The notes under the pieces were generated by a model that had not been told where the DNA came from, searched no databases, and worked only from the letters and a program-made list of their open reading frames with translations. From positions 59,596-123,595 of the forward strand of contig CAZEFT010000008.1 in the NCBI GenBank assembly GCA_964511495.1: DNA of 64,000 nt. The letters run 5' to 3'. The stretch comes from Litorimonas sp964511495. GTDB lineage: Bacteria; Pseudomonadota; Alphaproteobacteria; Caulobacterales; Maricaulaceae. A program made the position numbers and the translations under genes. Positions within the stretch are counted from its first letter, which is position 1; each line of letters begins with the position of its first letter. This document shows positions 40,800 to 49,794 of the stretch, piece by piece.

Positions 40800-41303
40800 G
40801 TGATTTTACCGTTCTTTGTCTTTTTTTGCTTCTCAATCAGCATGATGTGGGCTGCGATTACAGATGCGGCCAGTATGAGAATTTCTAATATCAATAGCCT
40901 CGTTGTTCTCGGGCTTTTCATCCTCACACTTCCTTTAACATGGACGGGTTTGCCGGATCTCGGCGAACACTTATTGGTTGGCGCGACCTTATTTTTCGCT
41001 GGCTTTGTGATGTTTGCCTTGGGGTGGCTCGGAGGCGGTGACGCCAAACTTATGGCGGCGACCGGACTGTGGTGGACATGGACAGACGCGTTTGAATACA
41101 TCCTCTGGGTCGGCATTATCGGCGGCGTATTAGCAGCACTTTTGGTCGTCGGGCGTCATTATGCTCCGGTTCGCCTCGCAACATCGGCATGGGGCTACGG
41201 ACTCTTCAAGGAAGAAAAACAAATGCCTTATGGTTTGGCTCTAGCCGCCGGTGCTTTGATTGTTTTCCCTGACAGCGCTATTTTCAAGGCGGTCATCGGG
41301 TAA
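40800..41303 (+). CDS. cpaA: Prepilin peptidase CpaA (TadV)
   Basis: 167 residues starting at a GTG at 40800, with GAGGGTG a few bases upstream. Aspartic protease (A24) active-site residues are Asp22 (in ITDAASMRIS) and Asp81 (in GWLGGGDAKLM). Several membrane helices surround them. It cuts the leaders of Flp pilins and TadE-like proteins. No N-methyltransferase domain is present, as usual in Tad systems. Confidence 0.93.
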   Translation: MILPFFVFFCFSISMMWAAITDAASMRISNINSLVVLGLFILTLPLTWTGLPDLGEHLLVGATLFFAGFVMFALGWLGGGDAKLMAATGLWWTWTDAFEYILWVGIIGGVLAALLVVGRHYAPVRLATSAWGYGLFKEEKQMPYGLALAAGALIVFPDSAIFKAVIG

Positions 41304-41484
41304 ACCAAAGCCCAAACTCAAAGAAAAGAACGAACTTTCTTAATATCAGAGCGATCAAACCCAAATTCATGAGTGTCGCAGCGCTGTTATAAATCCTCGT
41401 TTGCAATCTAAATGCCATAAAACGCATGAAAATCACGATAAACACACTCGCGTTAACTAATTCTTTGCCGTCCTTTTTTACATC

Positions 41485-41499
41485 TTAACCATAATTTAT
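41485..41499. promoter_or_regulatory. CtrA-like site upstream of cpaB
   Basis: TTAA, seven bases, TTAT: seven of eight consensus positions, 60 bp before cpaB. A weaker TTAA-N7-TTTG lies at 41453-41467. Confidence 0.35.
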
Positions 41500-41558
41500 C
41501 GATTCACAGCCTATCGATTCTGTGAAGAGAGGGACCAATCCGGGTCAGGTGAGGCATT

Positions 41559-42425
41559 ATGGATAGCGGGAAAATCAAGAAACTTGCGCTTTTGGGCGTT
41601 CTCCTGATCATTACATTCTTTGTCTACAAGACATTTCTGACTCCTGAACCTGTTCAGACGGTTTCTACAGAACCTGTTATTGAGCAGGTTGAATATGTCG
41701 AAGTCTTGATGGCTAATACAGATATCCCCATCGGAACACGCCTTAATCCTGATCTTATGTCATGGGTACCTTGGCCCAAAGACAGTATTATGCCGACCTT
41801 GATTACCAATGCTGATACTGATCGCCCTGAGGCGATGGAAGAGTTATCGGGTGCACATGTGCGCTCCAAGATTTTTGAAGGCGAGCCTATTAACGTCGCC
41901 AAAATTGTACAAGCGGGTGATAAGGGTGTTATGGCCGCTTTGCTTAGCCCCGGAATGCGGGCTGTCACGGCGCGTATCTCTGTCGAAACTGCCGCAGGTG
42001 GTTTTATTCAACCCGAAGATCGCGTTGATATTTTGATTACTGAGCAATTTGATTTGCAAACAGATGTCCAATCTACAGCAACACAATCAACGGGTATTGT
42101 CCGTGACGAAGTTCACATTGCAAACATCCTGTTTGAAAATGTGAAGGTTCTGGCGATTGACCAGACATTTGCCACCGACCCCGAAGGTGAACCTTATGTC
42201 ATTGGTTCAACGGCGACATTCGAACTCAGCCCGTCTGATGCCGTTTTGCTGCAAGAAGCACAGTCTTCCGGTGAGATTAGTTTAACACTTCGAGGCGTAG
42301 ATAGCTCACGCTCCATTGCGCCGAGCAAGGCCAAAAAATCTGTTTACAAACAAGAAGCTACACCGCCCGATCTCGTTGTTTACCGTTCCGGCCAACCCCA
42401 ACGTGTCGCGATAAGAGGTCAATAA
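41559..42425 (+). CDS. cpaB: Pilus assembly protein CpaB (RcpC)
   Basis: 288 residues with one membrane anchor (LLGVLLIITFFVYKTF). A SAF-like domain (about 45-110: VEVLMANTDIPIGTRLNPDLMSWVPWP) precedes the RcpC region GVMAALLSPGMRAVTARISVETAAGGFIQPEDRVDIL. It supports secretin assembly. It abuts cpaC with no gap, so the genes are coupled. Confidence 0.94.
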   Translation: MDSGKIKKLALLGVLLIITFFVYKTFLTPEPVQTVSTEPVIEQVEYVEVLMANTDIPIGTRLNPDLMSWVPWPKDSIMPTLITNADTDRPEAMEELSGAHVRSKIFEGEPINVAKIVQAGDKGVMAALLSPGMRAVTARISVETAAGGFIQPEDRVDILITEQFDLQTDVQSTATQSTGIVRDEVHIANILFENVKVLAIDQTFATDPEGEPYVIGSTATFELSPSDAVLLQEAQSSGEISLTLRGVDSSRSIAPSKAKKSVYKQEATPPDLVVYRSGQPQRVAIRGQ

Positions 42426-43934
42426 ATGACACATCAAATGACACATCTTACTTCTCATATTTCGCACAAAGCGCGCCGACTTGCCCTCTTAACCGGTGTC
42501 TCTTTTTCGCTTCTCTCTGCGATGGTTATGTCTGCGGAAGCGGGCACACGCTCTTATTCCGACATCAGTAAAGTCTCAGCATCGAGCGTGAAAATTCAGG
42601 GGCCAGGACAAAGCGCAACAGAACGCTCTATTGTCCTCTCATATGGCAAGTCATCCGTTGTCGAACTGCCGTCTGCGGTTCAGGACGTTATTGTGTCCAA
42701 TCCAGACGTCGTCGAGGCGGTTGTTCATACAACGAAAAGGACAGTCCTCATCGGCAAACAGGCGGGACAAACCAATGCCTATTTTTACGGTCAAAATGGC
42801 GAGGAATTACTGAACCTGAATATCCGCGTCGAGCGTGATATATCCGAGCTTTCCCGTCTTATTTCAAAACATGCCGTCGATGCGGATGTCGAAGTTCAAG
42901 CGGTTCATAATAATATTTTACTGACCGGATCTGTCCAAAATGCAGCCTCGGCTGATATGGTCGAAAAACTCGCCAAATTATGGCTTAATGAAGTGGCGAA
43001 CGGGACATATGAGCCCGGTGAAATCGTCAATTTAATGGCGATTAAAGGCCGTGACCAAGTCATGTTGAAAGTACGCATTGTTGAGATGCAGCGCTCCGTT
43101 ACCAAGCAATTAGGTTTCAATCTTGGTGCCGTTGCCCAATTGGGCGAGTCAACCGTCTCTCTGGTCAGCAATAATGCCATCGAATCCGCCACAGGCTTGA
43201 CGGCCAGCGGTACATTTGTTCCGGCAGGTGGGGACTTGCAGAATATTACTGGTGCCATGCAGGCCTTGGAGCGTGTCGGCCTTATCCGGACTTTGGCCGA
43301 GCCGAGTTTGACGGCGATTTCGGGTGAAACAGCCAATACGCTTATCGGTGGTGAGTTTCCGCTTCTGACAAATGTTTTCATTGACGAATTTGGCCAAACA
43401 CAACGTGAATTTGAATTTAGGCCTTATGGCGTCTCCCTCGGCTTTACCCCTGTTGTTTTGAGCGAAGGTCTTATCTCATTGAATATCTCAACTGAAGTGT
43501 CTGAACCCACAACAGAGGGCTCTTTTGAGACGGGTGGTTTATCGTCAGACATTCTGGGACTGCGCGTGCGCCGCGCCAATACGGTTGTTGAAATGCCTGC
43601 GGGCGGAAGTCTGGTAATTGCCGGCCTTATCCGTGAGGAAAGCCGAAGCGCCAGTGACGGAACACCGGGTGTTAAAGACATTCCGGGTCTGGGAGCCTTA
43701 TTCCGCAATAGCGATACAACCAATACGCAAACGGAATTAGTGGTCATCGTGACACCTTATCTGGTCGATGCGACCCATCCTGACAAGTTACAGACACCTT
43801 TGGACGGGTTTGTTGCGCCCAATGATGCAAGCTCACTTCTGATGGGGCGTTTAAATGAAGTCTATTCGGCAAACGGAAAATCGCCCTTGAAGCAGCCCGG
43901 CTTGGGCGGGCCTTTCGGACATGTGGTGGATTAG
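42426..43934 (+). CDS. cpaC: Tad pilus outer-membrane secretin CpaC (RcpA)
   Basis: 502 residues. The signal peptide is followed by the pilus N-domain (VVELPSAVQDVIVSNPDVVEAVV), a BON-like segment (about 135-180) and the secretin core with VEMPAGGSLVIAGLIREESRS near residue 385. It forms the pore for the Flp pilus. The first ATG pair (MTHQMTHLTSH) sits right after the cpaB stop. Confidence 0.94.
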   Translation: MTHQMTHLTSHISHKARRLALLTGVSFSLLSAMVMSAEAGTRSYSDISKVSASSVKIQGPGQSATERSIVLSYGKSSVVELPSAVQDVIVSNPDVVEAVVHTTKRTVLIGKQAGQTNAYFYGQNGEELLNLNIRVERDISELSRLISKHAVDADVEVQAVHNNILLTGSVQNAASADMVEKLAKLWLNEVANGTYEPGEIVNLMAIKGRDQVMLKVRIVEMQRSVTKQLGFNLGAVAQLGESTVSLVSNNAIESATGLTASGTFVPAGGDLQNITGAMQALERVGLIRTLAEPSLTAISGETANTLIGGEFPLLTNVFIDEFGQTQREFEFRPYGVSLGFTPVVLSEGLISLNISTEVSEPTTEGSFETGGLSSDILGLRVRRANTVVEMPAGGSLVIAGLIREESRSASDGTPGVKDIPGLGALFRNSDTTNTQTELVVIVTPYLVDATHPDKLQTPLDGFVAPNDASSLLMGRLNEVYSANGKSPLKQPGLGGPFGHVVD

Positions 43935-43944
43935 GAGAGATAAA

Positions 43945-44622
43945 ATGAAGATATGTTATAATTTTCTCCGAAACCTTGCCTTAGGAACAGCGATAATTGG
44001 TACATTGTCCGCCTGTGCGGCTCAGCCCAATCCAATGTATCGGATCACCGAAAATAATCCGATAAAGGTTGCTGAAAGTATTGAAAGGCTTGAGCTTTAT
44101 GCCCGCCCCGACGGATTGGAGCTGTCGGCCAGAGACAGATTTGCTGTGTCACAATTTTTAGAAGCCTATCGTGTGAATGGCGATGGCCCACTTTACATCA
44201 ATATGCCGAGCGTGGCTAAGTCCACAATGGGCGCGCAGCAAACACAGACCATGCTGCAAACGATGATGGCACAGTCGGGTATTAATCCGCAGGCTTTGCA
44301 ATCAGGCGAATATCAGTCTTCGCCCCGTGTGCCGTCACCAGTGATTGTGTCCTACAGAACCTTGCGCGCCATTCCGGCGGATTGCCGATATATGAATAGC
44401 TTGAGCCATACGGGTGGGAATACGCCATATTCATCATTCGGTTGTTCGCAATCATCCAATCTTGCGGCGATGGTTTCCGATCCAAGACAACTTTTGGAAC
44501 CTTACGCAACATCCAGCCCGAATTCTCAAAGACGTACAGTGGTTTATGACAAATATATTCAGGGCGAGTCGACAGCGTCTGAACGCCCGCCATTGCAAGT
44601 CACCCAATTTGAGAGTGAGTAA
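43945..44622 (+). CDS. cpaD: Pilus assembly lipoprotein CpaD
   Basis: 225 residues. The start is the ATG at 43945, preceded by TAGGAGAG; an earlier in-frame ATG overlaps cpaC. The lipobox is in TLSACAA. The CpaD region includes RAIPADCRYMNSLSHTGGNTPYSSFGCSQSSNLAAMV. CpaD is thought to help secretin stability at the pole (established for the family). Confidence 0.9.
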   Translation: MKICYNFLRNLALGTAIIGTLSACAAQPNPMYRITENNPIKVAESIERLELYARPDGLELSARDRFAVSQFLEAYRVNGDGPLYINMPSVAKSTMGAQQTQTMLQTMMAQSGINPQALQSGEYQSSPRVPSPVIVSYRTLRAIPADCRYMNSLSHTGGNTPYSSFGCSQSSNLAAMVSDPRQLLEPYATSSPNSQRRTVVYDKYIQGESTASERPPLQVTQFESE

Positions 44623-44696
44623 GTTGAGAGAATTTACCGAGATAAAGTTTGATAAAGCGACTCTCGGTTTTGAGACGGAAATGACCGGATAAAACT

Positions 44697-46340
44697 ATGA
44701 CACAAAGTCCAACACCGATGCCAAATCCCCCGCATGTCATGCCGTCTCCGCAGATGGCTCCGCGGCCTATGCCAGCCCCACAGATTATGCCCCAAGTCGT
44801 TCAATCGCACCCTCAAGGCATGCCGCAATTTCAACCTGCACAACCGGCGGTTTCTCCTCAACAAAATGGCGGACAAATGCCGTCCCGTCCACAGGGTGTT
44901 GTGCCGCAGCAACCTTATCCGGCTCAGCATGGCATGCCGCAGCATGGTATGCCCTCCTATGCGCCGCAACATCAGCCTATGCCGCAAGCGGGCCTGCAGC
45001 ATGCTCCTATGATGGGAGCCGTCGCGCCTCAAATGGCACCGCCGCAAGAAAATAACCAGCGTGAAGGTGGCGAAAAAGCTCTACCTCAAATTTCTATTCA
45101 TGCGTTTTGTGATCGACAGGAAACAGCCCGAGTCATCAATGAAATGACGCATGACTGGCGGATGAAGCGGACAAACTCCAAAATTTATATGGGGGGTCTA
45201 TCCGCAGCGATTGAATTTTATCATCAAGAGAACACGCCGGGTTTAATCTTAGTCGAAACGGGGATGAGAGGGGACGAATTATTTGCCCAACTCGAATCTT
45301 TAGCGTCCGTCTGCGATGAAGGCACAAAGGTCGTCATTATTGGAGCGGCCAATGATATTCGTCTTTACCGTCAGCTGATGGAAAAAGGCGTTTCCGATTA
45401 CATTGTGCCGCCCCTATTGGCGCTTAACCTCATTCGTTCTATCGGCGATTTATATTTGGACCCCGAAGCCCCTTTTATCGGGCGTGTTACGGCATTTTTC
45501 GGAGCGAAAGGTGGCGTAGGATCTTCGACGCTAGCGCATAATATCGCTTGGAGTTTGGCGGAGACATTGGGGCAAGAGACATCGCTCGTCGATATGGATA
45601 GTTCTTTCGGAACGACGGGACTCGATTTTGCCTATGACAATGCTCAAGGTCTGGAAGAGGCTCTGTCACAAGTGGATCGCTTGGATGAGACATTGCTTGA
45701 CCGTATCATGATCCGTCATACGCAAAAGCTCTCCATTCTACCCACCGCAAGTTCTTTAAACGGCAAGCCGATGATGGACGAAGAGGCATTTGAAGCCGTG
45801 GTCAATGGCGTGCGTTCTATCAGCCCGCTCACGATCTTGGATATGCCGCATTTTTGGTCTGACTGGACAACCAATATTTTGACGAGTGTTGATGACGTTG
45901 TCATTACGGCAACACCGGATTTGGCGAATTTAAGAAATACAAAGAACTTGGTCGATTTCCTGCGTGAACAACGTCCGAATGACCCTGATCCGCTTTTGAT
46001 TTTGAATAAGACAGGATTGGCGAAAAATGCCGAAATTCCTGTGAAGGAGTTTGCCTCGGCTGTGGGCTTGGAGCCGTCTTTGGTCATTAGTTTTGATCCG
46101 GAGAGTTTCTTCGAAGCCGCGAATGAAGGCAAAATGCTCGACCATGTAAAGTCAGCCGAAGCCACCGTGCGCGGACTGGAATATTTGGCCTCTCGCCTCA
46201 AAACGGGCCGTTTCCCTCAGACCCAAGAAACCACAAAGCGCGGCTTGAGTTTAGGCAAAAAATCAAAATCAAAATCAAAAGCTAAGCCCGATAGTGAGTC
46301 AAAATCATCGCTCTTTTCATTTTTGAAAAAAGGAAAGTAA
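44697..46340 (+). CDS. cpaE: Pilus localisation ATPase CpaE (TadZ-like)
   Basis: 547 residues, with three parts. The first about 120 are Pro/Gln/Met-rich and look disordered (PQMAPRPMPAPQIMPQVVQS). A receiver-like domain follows (about 135-260), with the conserved Asp apparently lost. Then comes a MinD/ParA-type ATPase with Walker A GAKGGVGSSTLAHN at about 269-282. TadZ proteins place the pilus at the cell pole. The long N-terminal tail is more extended than usual. It ends in a Lys/Ser-rich segment. Confidence 0.93.
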   Translation: MTQSPTPMPNPPHVMPSPQMAPRPMPAPQIMPQVVQSHPQGMPQFQPAQPAVSPQQNGGQMPSRPQGVVPQQPYPAQHGMPQHGMPSYAPQHQPMPQAGLQHAPMMGAVAPQMAPPQENNQREGGEKALPQISIHAFCDRQETARVINEMTHDWRMKRTNSKIYMGGLSAAIEFYHQENTPGLILVETGMRGDELFAQLESLASVCDEGTKVVIIGAANDIRLYRQLMEKGVSDYIVPPLLALNLIRSIGDLYLDPEAPFIGRVTAFFGAKGGVGSSTLAHNIAWSLAETLGQETSLVDMDSSFGTTGLDFAYDNAQGLEEALSQVDRLDETLLDRIMIRHTQKLSILPTASSLNGKPMMDEEAFEAVVNGVRSISPLTILDMPHFWSDWTTNILTSVDDVVITATPDLANLRNTKNLVDFLREQRPNDPDPLLILNKTGLAKNAEIPVKEFASAVGLEPSLVISFDPESFFEAANEGKMLDHVKSAEATVRGLEYLASRLKTGRFPQTQETTKRGLSLGKKSKSKSKAKPDSESKSSLFSFLKKGK

Positions 46341-46346
46341 GCGCCC

Positions 46347-47744
46347 ATGTTCGGTAAACGTTCAGATGCTGCGGCTCTTGCCTCACCAGCCCCCGAGGCC
46401 AAAAAAGCGCCTGTACCCACAAAGGTCTCGACGACCTCTACGGCCAATACCGGTGCTCGAAATGAGCCGTCCAGCGAGTATTATGACACAAAAGCTACGA
46501 TTTTTAACGCGCTTTTTGAGACAATTGATGTTTCTGCTCTGGCCGGAATGCAGGCCGATAAGGCGAGGGAGGAAATCCGGACGATTGTCGATGAAATCAT
46601 CGCCATTCGTAATGTGCGCTTGTCTGTTGCCGAACAAAATCAACTTATCACGGAAATCTGTGATGATATTCTGGGATATGGTCCATTAGAGCCCTTACTT
46701 TCGCGCGATGATATCGCGGATATTATGGTCAATGGAGCCAAACACGTCTTCATTGAAACCAATGGTAAGATGATCAAGACGAATATTCGCTTCCGCGACA
46801 ACACACAGCTGATGAATATTTGTCAGCGTATTGTTTCGCAAGTCGGTCGTCGCGTTGATGAAGCGTCACCAATTTGTGACGCGCGTTTGCTAGACGGCTC
46901 TCGGGTGAACGTGATTGCGCCGCCTCTGTCAATTGATGGTCCGGCGCTGACAATTCGTAAGTTTAAAAAAGACAAGTTACGGCTTGCCGATTTGGTGAAT
47001 TTTCAATCGATTTCTCCCGCCGGAGCGAAAGTTTTGGAAATTATCGGGGCTTGCCAGTGTAATGTCGTGATTTCCGGCGGTACAGGTTCAGGTAAGACAA
47101 CATTGCTTAACTGTTTGACGGGTTTCATCCATCCGGATGAGCGCATCATTACGTGCGAAGATGCGGCGGAACTCCAATTACAACAACCCCATGTGGTGCG
47201 TTTGGAAACGCGTCCGCCCAACCTTGAGGGCAAAGGTAAAATCACCATGTCGGATTTGGTGAAAAACTGTCTGCGGATGCGTCCTGAACGCATCATTGTG
47301 GGTGAGGTACGGGGGCCGGAGGCTTTTGACCTCCTACAAGCCATGAATACGGGTCATGATGGCTCAATGGGAACGCTTCACGCCAACTCACCGCGCGAAG
47401 CTTTGTCTCGTTTGGAATCTATGATCACCATGGGCGGCTTCTCATTGCCTGCAAAAACTATTCGCGAAATGATTGTTGGCTCTGTTGATGTTATTGTTCA
47501 GGCGGCACGTTTGCGGGATGGCTCACGCCGCATTACAAAAATTACCGAGGTTATCGGTATGGAAGGTGATGTTATCGTTACGCAAGATCTGCTCGTTTAT
47601 GAAATGGACGGGGAAGATGCCCAAGGTAAAATCATCGGTGAACATAAATCCACAGGTATTGCCCGTCCGGCTTTCTGGGATCGTGCCCGCTATTTTAATT
47701 TGGAAAAAGAACTGGCTCAGGCCTTGGATGAGGCAGGAAGCTAA
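46347..47744 (+). CDS. cpaF: Pilus assembly ATPase CpaF (TadA)
   Basis: 465-residue secretion-type ATPase that powers Flp assembly and retraction. Walker A is GGTGSGKTTL with the Lys at about 250. The Asp box (RIITCEDAAELQLQQPHVVRLE), Walker B (PERIIVGEVRGPEAFDLLQAMNTGHDG) and His box (GTLHANSPREAL) are also visible. The N-terminal domain has the CpaF-typical GPLEPLLSRDDIADIMVNG. It follows cpaE after 6 bp. Confidence 0.96.
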   Translation: MFGKRSDAAALASPAPEAKKAPVPTKVSTTSTANTGARNEPSSEYYDTKATIFNALFETIDVSALAGMQADKAREEIRTIVDEIIAIRNVRLSVAEQNQLITEICDDILGYGPLEPLLSRDDIADIMVNGAKHVFIETNGKMIKTNIRFRDNTQLMNICQRIVSQVGRRVDEASPICDARLLDGSRVNVIAPPLSIDGPALTIRKFKKDKLRLADLVNFQSISPAGAKVLEIIGACQCNVVISGGTGSGKTTLLNCLTGFIHPDERIITCEDAAELQLQQPHVVRLETRPPNLEGKGKITMSDLVKNCLRMRPERIIVGEVRGPEAFDLLQAMNTGHDGSMGTLHANSPREALSRLESMITMGGFSLPAKTIREMIVGSVDVIVQAARLRDGSRRITKITEVIGMEGDVIVTQDLLVYEMDGEDAQGKIIGEHKSTGIARPAFWDRARYFNLEKELAQALDEAGS

Positions 47745-47747
47745 TTC

Positions 47748-48734
47748 ATGGATCAGACAACCGTCATTGTTGCATTAGGTATTTTATTCGTTCTGGCCGC
47801 CGCCTTCATTCTGATGGATGGCAATGGCGGCCGCGAAAAACGTATGAGTGCGGTTAGTGGTGGAAAAGTCGGGTCGAAAAAAAACGGATTTTTAAGCCGT
47901 CTGAAAATCGAAGATACAGGTTCACGGCGTAAACAAATTGAAGAGTCGCTTTCAAAGATTGAAGAACGCCAAAAACAAAAGAAAAAGAAGTCCAAATCGC
48001 TGGAAATGAAACTCGTCCAAGCTGATTGGAAAATGAAAAAAGAAACCTTTATGATGATTTCCGCGGGCATTGCGGCAGTCATCGGTATTCCAGCTTTTAT
48101 TATGGGCGTGAAGCCCTTGGTCGTTTTGGGCTTGGCTTTCATTTGCGGCTTTGGCCTTCCGCGATTTGTTTTAAACTTTGCGATTAATAAGCGTCAGAAA
48201 AACTTTGTGGCGCATTTTGCTGACGCTATGGATATTATTGTTCGCGGTGTTCGAACCGGTCTTCCCTTGGGCGACTGTTTAAAAATTATTGCCCATGAAA
48301 GTCCTGATCCTCTCGGGGCAGAATTCCGCCGGGTTGTAGAAGGCGAAAGCCTTGGAATTCCCATCGAAGTTTGTCTTGAGCAGATGTATGAGCGCATGCC
48401 GATTTCCGAAGTCAACTTTTTCGCAACCGTTCTAAATATTCAAAAGACAACCGGCGGTAATTTAGGTGAGAGTTTGTCAAACCTGTCTTCTGTCTTGCGA
48501 GGTCGTAAAATTCTGAGAGAAAAAATCAAAGCACTCTCTGCGGAAGCTAAAGCGTCTGCAATGATTATTGCGGCCTTGCCGATCGTCGTCATGGTCCTGG
48601 TGACGATTATGTCACCGGATTATATGAACGAGCTTTATTTTACGGCGACGGGTCAACGTAATCTGATGATTGGTGCTGTGATGATGTTCATGGGAACATT
48701 CATGATGCGCAAGATGATTAACTTCAAGTTCTAG
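47748..48734 (+). CDS. tadB: Pilus inner-membrane platform protein TadB
   Basis: 328 residues of the GspF-like family. One N-terminal helix, two in the middle (about 100-145) and two at the C-terminus bracket the cytoplasmic core DAMDIIVRGVRTGLPLGDCLKIIAHES and TTGGNLGESLSNLSSVLRGR. A Lys/Arg-rich segment (residues 65-87) lies before the platform. It pairs with TadC, whose gene follows after 8 bp. Confidence 0.93.
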   Translation: MDQTTVIVALGILFVLAAAFILMDGNGGREKRMSAVSGGKVGSKKNGFLSRLKIEDTGSRRKQIEESLSKIEERQKQKKKKSKSLEMKLVQADWKMKKETFMMISAGIAAVIGIPAFIMGVKPLVVLGLAFICGFGLPRFVLNFAINKRQKNFVAHFADAMDIIVRGVRTGLPLGDCLKIIAHESPDPLGAEFRRVVEGESLGIPIEVCLEQMYERMPISEVNFFATVLNIQKTTGGNLGESLSNLSSVLRGRKILREKIKALSAEAKASAMIIAALPIVVMVLVTIMSPDYMNELYFTATGQRNLMIGAVMMFMGTFMMRKMINFKF

Positions 48735-48742
48735 GAGGAACC

Positions 48743-49705
48743 ATGCCGGCAGAATCCATAGAACTTTTTCGCAACGCGGCCTTTTTGGTCATTTCGCTCC
48801 TCACAGTGGCAACGCTTTACATGATAGTCTCCCCGATATTAGAGGGGGACAAGCGGAAGAAGCGGATGAACTCCGTCGCGAATGCGCGTGAAAACCTCAA
48901 GCAAATGCGTCAGTCCGAGCTCAACAGAAATCCCGGTTTGAGATCTGAAGGAAAGGGTTTCACGAAACGTCTCGTTGACCGTTTCTCTCTCGAAAAACTC
49001 CTCGAGACGTCGGACATTAAAGATAAATTGGCACAAGCCGGTATGCGCGGCCAATCTCCGATTTACACTTTTTATGTCTTCCGTCTTGTAATGCCAACAG
49101 TCTTATTGTTTGTGGGTCTCATTTTGTTTGTGGGCTTGAACGTGCGCGAATGGTCATTGGTTCAAAACATTTTCGCGACATTGTGCATGACTTTGTTTGG
49201 TCTCTACCTGCCCGGCATTTATGTCAAAAATGCTGCCGGTAAACGACAAAACGCAATTATTCCTGTCTTCCCTGACGCCTTGGATCTGCTTCTAATTTGT
49301 GTGGAGTCGGGTATGTCAGTCGAACTCGCTTTCGGCAAAGTGGCTGAGGAAATGGCGGAAAGCTCCATCGAGCTCGCCGAAGAATTTTCGCTTACAACGG
49401 CGGAGTTGTCTTATCTTTCCAGTCGTCGTTTGGCGTATGAAAACTTTGCTCGCCGAAACAACCATCCCGGGATTAAAGCGGTTTCAACAGCGCTCATCCA
49501 AGCCGAACGCTATGGTACACCTTTGGGCGATACATTACGCACAATGGCCAATGAAAATCGTCAAATGCGCGTTATGCAGGCTGAGAAAAAAGCTGCATCT
49601 TTGCCCGCTAAACTAACCGTGCCGATGATCTTATTCTTCCTGCCAGTTTTGTTTATCGTTATCTTGACACCGGCGGCCATGCGTCTCGGAAACGCTCTCG
49701 GCTAA
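48743..49705 (+). CDS. tadC: Pilus inner-membrane platform protein TadC
   Basis: 320 residues of the GspF-like family, with the conserved core PDALDLLLICVESGMSVELAFGKVAEEM and LGDTLRTMANENRQMRVMQAEKKA. Membrane helices lie at about 9-27, 110-150 and 295-318. It is the last gene of the cpaA-tadC run; a strong terminator follows. Confidence 0.93.
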   Translation: MPAESIELFRNAAFLVISLLTVATLYMIVSPILEGDKRKKRMNSVANARENLKQMRQSELNRNPGLRSEGKGFTKRLVDRFSLEKLLETSDIKDKLAQAGMRGQSPIYTFYVFRLVMPTVLLFVGLILFVGLNVREWSLVQNIFATLCMTLFGLYLPGIYVKNAAGKRQNAIIPVFPDALDLLLICVESGMSVELAFGKVAEEMAESSIELAEEFSLTTAELSYLSSRRLAYENFARRNNHPGIKAVSTALIQAERYGTPLGDTLRTMANENRQMRVMQAEKKAASLPAKLTVPMILFFLPVLFIVILTPAAMRLGNALG

Positions 49706-49731
49706 GAATTACCGAAACAAATATGAGATAT

Positions 49732-49769
49732 AAAAAACCGCTGACAGTTTGAACTGTCAGCGGTTTTTT
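49732..49769. terminator. Bidirectional terminator between tadC and the TPR lipoprotein gene
   Basis: A near-perfect inverted repeat AAAAAACCGCTGACAGTT with its complement after a TGA loop, and runs of A on the left and T on the right. It serves both converging genes. Confidence 0.93.
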
Positions 49770-49794
49770 TTAATTCAATAGAAAACTATATTTC

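Noticed and set aside
44623..44696. 22-codon TTG-started frame between cpaD and cpaE
   Set aside because: No ribosome site and no recognisable features; likely chance in a short gap.
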